DNA of 8,183 nt from an uncultured Thermomicrobiales bacterium. Its GTDB lineage: Bacteria > Chloroflexota > Chloroflexia > Thermomicrobiales > UBA6265. Location: assembly GCA_902806365.1 (NCBI GenBank), contig CADCWJ010000824.1:1-8183 (forward strand). Reading direction: 5' to 3'. The notes under the pieces were generated by a model. The model saw only the letters and a list, made by a program, of their open reading frames with translations. It was not told the DNA's origin and ran no database searches. Within the stretch, counting starts at the first letter, position 1, and each line of letters begins with the position of its first letter. The position numbers and the translations under genes were made by a program. This document shows positions 5,844 through 8,183 of this stretch, piece after piece.

Positions 5844-7442
5844 ATGGCTCGGCTGATGCGTTCCCCGCTCCTGATCCATGGTGGACCGATCCTGACGATG
5901 GACCCGCACGATCCGCTCGTCGATGCCGTTTTGATCGATCGGGGCCGGATAGCGGCGGTTGGGGCAGCGGCCGAGGCGGCGGGCCGGGGAGCTCCCGACA
6001 TCGATCTCGCTGGTCGGCTTGCCTGTCCCGGTCTGGACGATGCGCACGCCCACATCATGGGCGTGGGGTTCGCCCAGGGCCAGGTCGACCTGAGCGTCGA
6101 CGTTGCGCCCTCGATCGACCGAATCCTGTCACTGGTCAGCGCCGAAACTCGTTCGCGCGCCGCCGGCTCGTGGATCGTCGGACAGGGCTACGATCAGGCG
6201 CTTTTGCGGGAGCGCCGCCACCCCACCCGGTTCGATCTCGATCGGGTGGCTCCCGATCATCCGGTGCTGCTGTGGCGAAGCTGCCACCATATTGCGGTCG
6301 CCAACTCTGTCGCCCTGAACCTGGCTGGCATCACACCCGTCACCCACGATCCACCCGACGGAACGATTGATCGCGACGCCCATGGCGAGCCGACCGGCGT
6401 CCTCCGCGAGTCCGCTGCAACGGCCGTCGCCGGCTTGCAGCCCGAGGCGACCGAGGACGAGATCGCGGACGCGCTGATCCGGGGTGGCCTGGAGTTTCGC
6501 CGGCATGGCGTCACCAGCGCCACCGAAGCGGGGATTCGCCGCAAGGAGGAGTTCCGAGCCTATCAGCGGCTCTGGGCCGAACAACGGTTGCCACTGCGCA
6601 GCTACCTGATGATGATCATCGACGACACCTTCGACGCGCTGGAGTCGCTTGGGATCAGCACCGGATTCGGCGACGACTGGCTTCGCATCGGCCCCGCCAA
6701 GCTGTTCGCCGATGGCTCGATCGGCGGACGCACGGCGCGCATGCGCCTACCCTATCAGGACGAACCGGACAACCGGGGGCTCTGGATGATCCCGCCGGCC
6801 GGGATTCGGGAACGGGTGCTGCGGGCCGACGCCGCCGGCTTCCAGATCGGGATCCATGCGATCGGGGATGCGGCGGTCGCGGAGGTGCTCGACGCCTACG
6901 AGGCCGCGTTCACGGCTGATCCGCGACCTGGTCGACGCCATCGCATCGAGCATTGCTCGATCGTCGACGAGGGTCTGATCGACCGTATCGCCAGGCTCGG
7001 CGTCGTTCCCATCCCGGGAACCTCGTTTCTTTACGACATGCGGCCGGTGTATCTCCAGAACCTCGGGCCGGACCGGGTTCGATATGCCTATGCGATGAAG
7101 ACGTTCGCCGAGCGCGGAATCACCGCCGCCGCCAGCAGCGACGCTCCGGTCGTCACCGTCGACCCGCTCCTGGGCATCCAGACCATGGTTTCGCGAACCG
7201 ATCGCCGCGGTGACCCGATCTGGCCCGAGGAAGCGGTCTCCGTCGAGGAGGCTCTCCTGGCCTATACCGCGAATGCTGCATTCGCATCGTTTTCCGAGTC
7301 CTCGAAGGGCGCGATTCGACCAGGAATGCTGGCGGACATGACGATCTTCAACTCCGACCTGCGTGAGGTTCCCGCAGACGAGCTTGCGGCGCAGCATGTC
7401 GATTTCACGATCATCGATGGCGAGGTCGCCTACGAGCACTGA
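5844..7442 (+). CDS. YtcJ-like amidohydrolase (amidohydrolase 3 family)
   Basis: A 532-residue metal-dependent hydrolase of the YtcJ group, which includes N-substituted formamide deformylase; most members have no assigned substrate. The beta-sandwich N-terminus (about 8-60) leads to DAHAH (66-70, metal ligands His68 and His70). GPAKLFADGSIGGRTARM (283-300) has Lys286, the likely carboxylated or metal-near lysine. IHAIGDAAV (337-345) has His338, HRIEH (366-370) has His370, and SSDAPV (431-436) has the catalytic Asp433. The C-terminal strand segment (GAIRPGMLADMTIF, 489-502) closes the sandwich. All key residues are present, so it should be active. The length is normal. The ATG at 5844 is chosen because it follows the upstream stop by 2 nt; an in-frame GTG at 5808 would add 12 residues and overlap the previous gene by 34 nt. 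It is the last gene of the compact operon and probably its most reliable clue to an amide or cyclic amide substrate. Confidence 0.96.
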   Translation: MARLMRSPLLIHGGPILTMDPHDPLVDAVLIDRGRIAAVGAAAEAAGRGAPDIDLAGRLACPGLDDAHAHIMGVGFAQGQVDLSVDVAPSIDRILSLVSAETRSRAAGSWIVGQGYDQALLRERRHPTRFDLDRVAPDHPVLLWRSCHHIAVANSVALNLAGITPVTHDPPDGTIDRDAHGEPTGVLRESAATAVAGLQPEATEDEIADALIRGGLEFRRHGVTSATEAGIRRKEEFRAYQRLWAEQRLPLRSYLMMIIDDTFDALESLGISTGFGDDWLRIGPAKLFADGSIGGRTARMRLPYQDEPDNRGLWMIPPAGIRERVLRADAAGFQIGIHAIGDAAVAEVLDAYEAAFTADPRPGRRHRIEHCSIVDEGLIDRIARLGVVPIPGTSFLYDMRPVYLQNLGPDRVRYAYAMKTFAERGITAAASSDAPVVTVDPLLGIQTMVSRTDRRGDPIWPEEAVSVEEALLAYTANAAFASFSESSKGAIRPGMLADMTIFNSDLREVPADELAAQHVDFTIIDGEVAYEH

Positions 7443-7525
7443 CCCTGCGCGTTACGCCCACCGCACCGAATCCCCGGCATGGCGAGTGCGGCGTGGAAAC
7501 GACCCAGTGCCCTGCGGCTCGTCAT

Positions 7526-7529
7526 GGAG
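7526..7529 (+). promoter_or_regulatory. Shine-Dalgarno of the metallo-hydrolase gene
   Basis: GGAG lies 7 nt before the ATG at 7537 and fixes this start. It is the clearest ribosome site in the window. Confidence 0.65.
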
Positions 7530-7536
7530 AAACCCG

Positions 7537-8183
7537 ATGGCTCTGACGATTTCCTTTCTCGGACACGCGGCATTTCAGCTGGAGTCGGATGGCACGACCG
7601 TGCTGATCGACCCCTTCATCACCGGCAATCCGACGGCCACCGTCGAAGCGGCCGATCTCGCCGCCAGCACCATCCTCCTCACCCACGCCCATAACGATCA
7701 CGTTGGAGACACGATCGAGATCGCGAAGCGCACCGGCGCTACGGTGATCGCAACCTTCGAGCTGGGAACCTGGCTCGGTCTGCAGGGAGTGGAGAACGCC
7801 ATTGGTGCCAACCACGGTGGCACGGTCGAGTTCGAAGGCGGCTCCGTGAAATTCACGCCCGCCTGGCACACGTCGTCGTTCCAGACCGACAACGGGTTCG
7901 TTGCCGCTGGCCTGCCAGCTGGGCTCGTCGTGCGGTTCGGCGGCAAGTCAACCTACGTCGCGGGCGACACCTGCCTCTTCCTCGACATGCAACTGATAGC
8001 GGACGAAGGACTCGATGTGGCGGTGCTTCCGATCGGCGACCATTTCACGATGGGGCCAAAGGACGCCCTCCGCGCCGTCGAGATGCTGCGGGCGCCGACA
8101 ATCATTCCCTCGCACTACAACACCTTTCCCCCCATCGAGCAGGACGGGGAAAGGTTCCGCATTGACGTTGAGCAGGCGACTGC
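7537..8183 (+). CDS. UPF0173-type metal-dependent hydrolase (metallo-beta-lactamase fold), 3' end cut off
   Basis: 215 residues are visible of a family usually about 225-230 long (relatives include Bacillus YtkL). The start, MALTISFLGHAAFQLE, with an early GHA motif and IDPFITGNP (24-32), is typical of UPF0173. Metal ligands are His50, His52, Asp54 and His55 in THAHNDH (49-55), His111 in AWHTS, Asp144 in VAGDT, and His193 in PSHYNTFP (191-198). The whole binuclear zinc site is therefore present, and hydrolase activity is expected; the natural substrate of this family is not known. It follows the amidohydrolase after 94 nt with its own strong ribosome site. The gap shows no clear promoter, so it could be either the sixth gene of the operon or separately expressed. 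The window ends two bases into codon 216. Confidence 0.95.
   Translation, partial: MALTISFLGHAAFQLESDGTTVLIDPFITGNPTATVEAADLAASTILLTHAHNDHVGDTIEIAKRTGATVIATFELGTWLGLQGVENAIGANHGGTVEFEGGSVKFTPAWHTSSFQTDNGFVAAGLPAGLVVRFGGKSTYVAGDTCLFLDMQLIADEGLDVAVLPIGDHFTMGPKDALRAVEMLRAPTIIPSHYNTFPPIEQDGERFRIDVEQAT

Noticed and set aside
6747..7439. A 230-residue minus-strand frame opposite the amidohydrolase
   Set aside because: No motif, and the plus strand encodes a complete metal site.
7461..7491. CCGCAC and GTGCGG in the gap after the amidohydrolase; considered as a terminator
   Set aside because: Only a 6-bp stem with a 19-nt loop and no T-tract; too weak to call.

Overview
The window is a GC-rich bacterial chromosome segment with tightly packed genes, GTG starts and no mobile-element signs. 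GC-rich codon use, a CIRCE-type operator in a GC-rich genome, and this mix of enzymes would suit a Chloroflexota bacterium of the Thermomicrobia type. That assignment is inference; no taxonomic marker in the window settles it.

Left part (1-2172), minus strand: a nearly complete dnaJ cochaperone gene runs off the left edge. It has its own upstream region containing a CIRCE-like HrcA operator (1242-1268) next to a plausible promoter. Behind it, also on the minus strand, lies an ADP-ribosylglycohydrolase-family gene whose two metal-binding motifs are both altered (TDKT and GGETDT instead of TDDT and GGDTDT).

Middle and right part (2271-7442), plus strand: a good sigma70-like promoter (TTGACG, 17 nt, TAGACT) starts what looks like a five-gene operon. 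The genes are a Cys/Met-metabolism PLP enzyme, an aminotransferase class V PLP enzyme, a 55-residue small protein of unknown function, a NodB/PuuE-like deacetylase-family protein that has lost its usual metal-binding histidines, and a YtcJ-like amidohydrolase. The gaps are 23, 9, -8 and 2 nt, so translation is probably coupled along the second half. Two PLP enzymes, a deacetylase-fold protein and an amidohydrolase together suggest breakdown or modification of an amino-acid- or amide-containing compound. The substrate cannot be read from sequence.

Right edge (7537-8183): after a 94-nt gap comes a UPF0173-type metallo-beta-lactamase-fold hydrolase with its own Shine-Dalgarno sequence, cut near its C-terminus by the window end. 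No RNA genes, CRISPR arrays, insertion sequences or convincing terminators were seen. All stretches without a gene are shorter than 200 nt.
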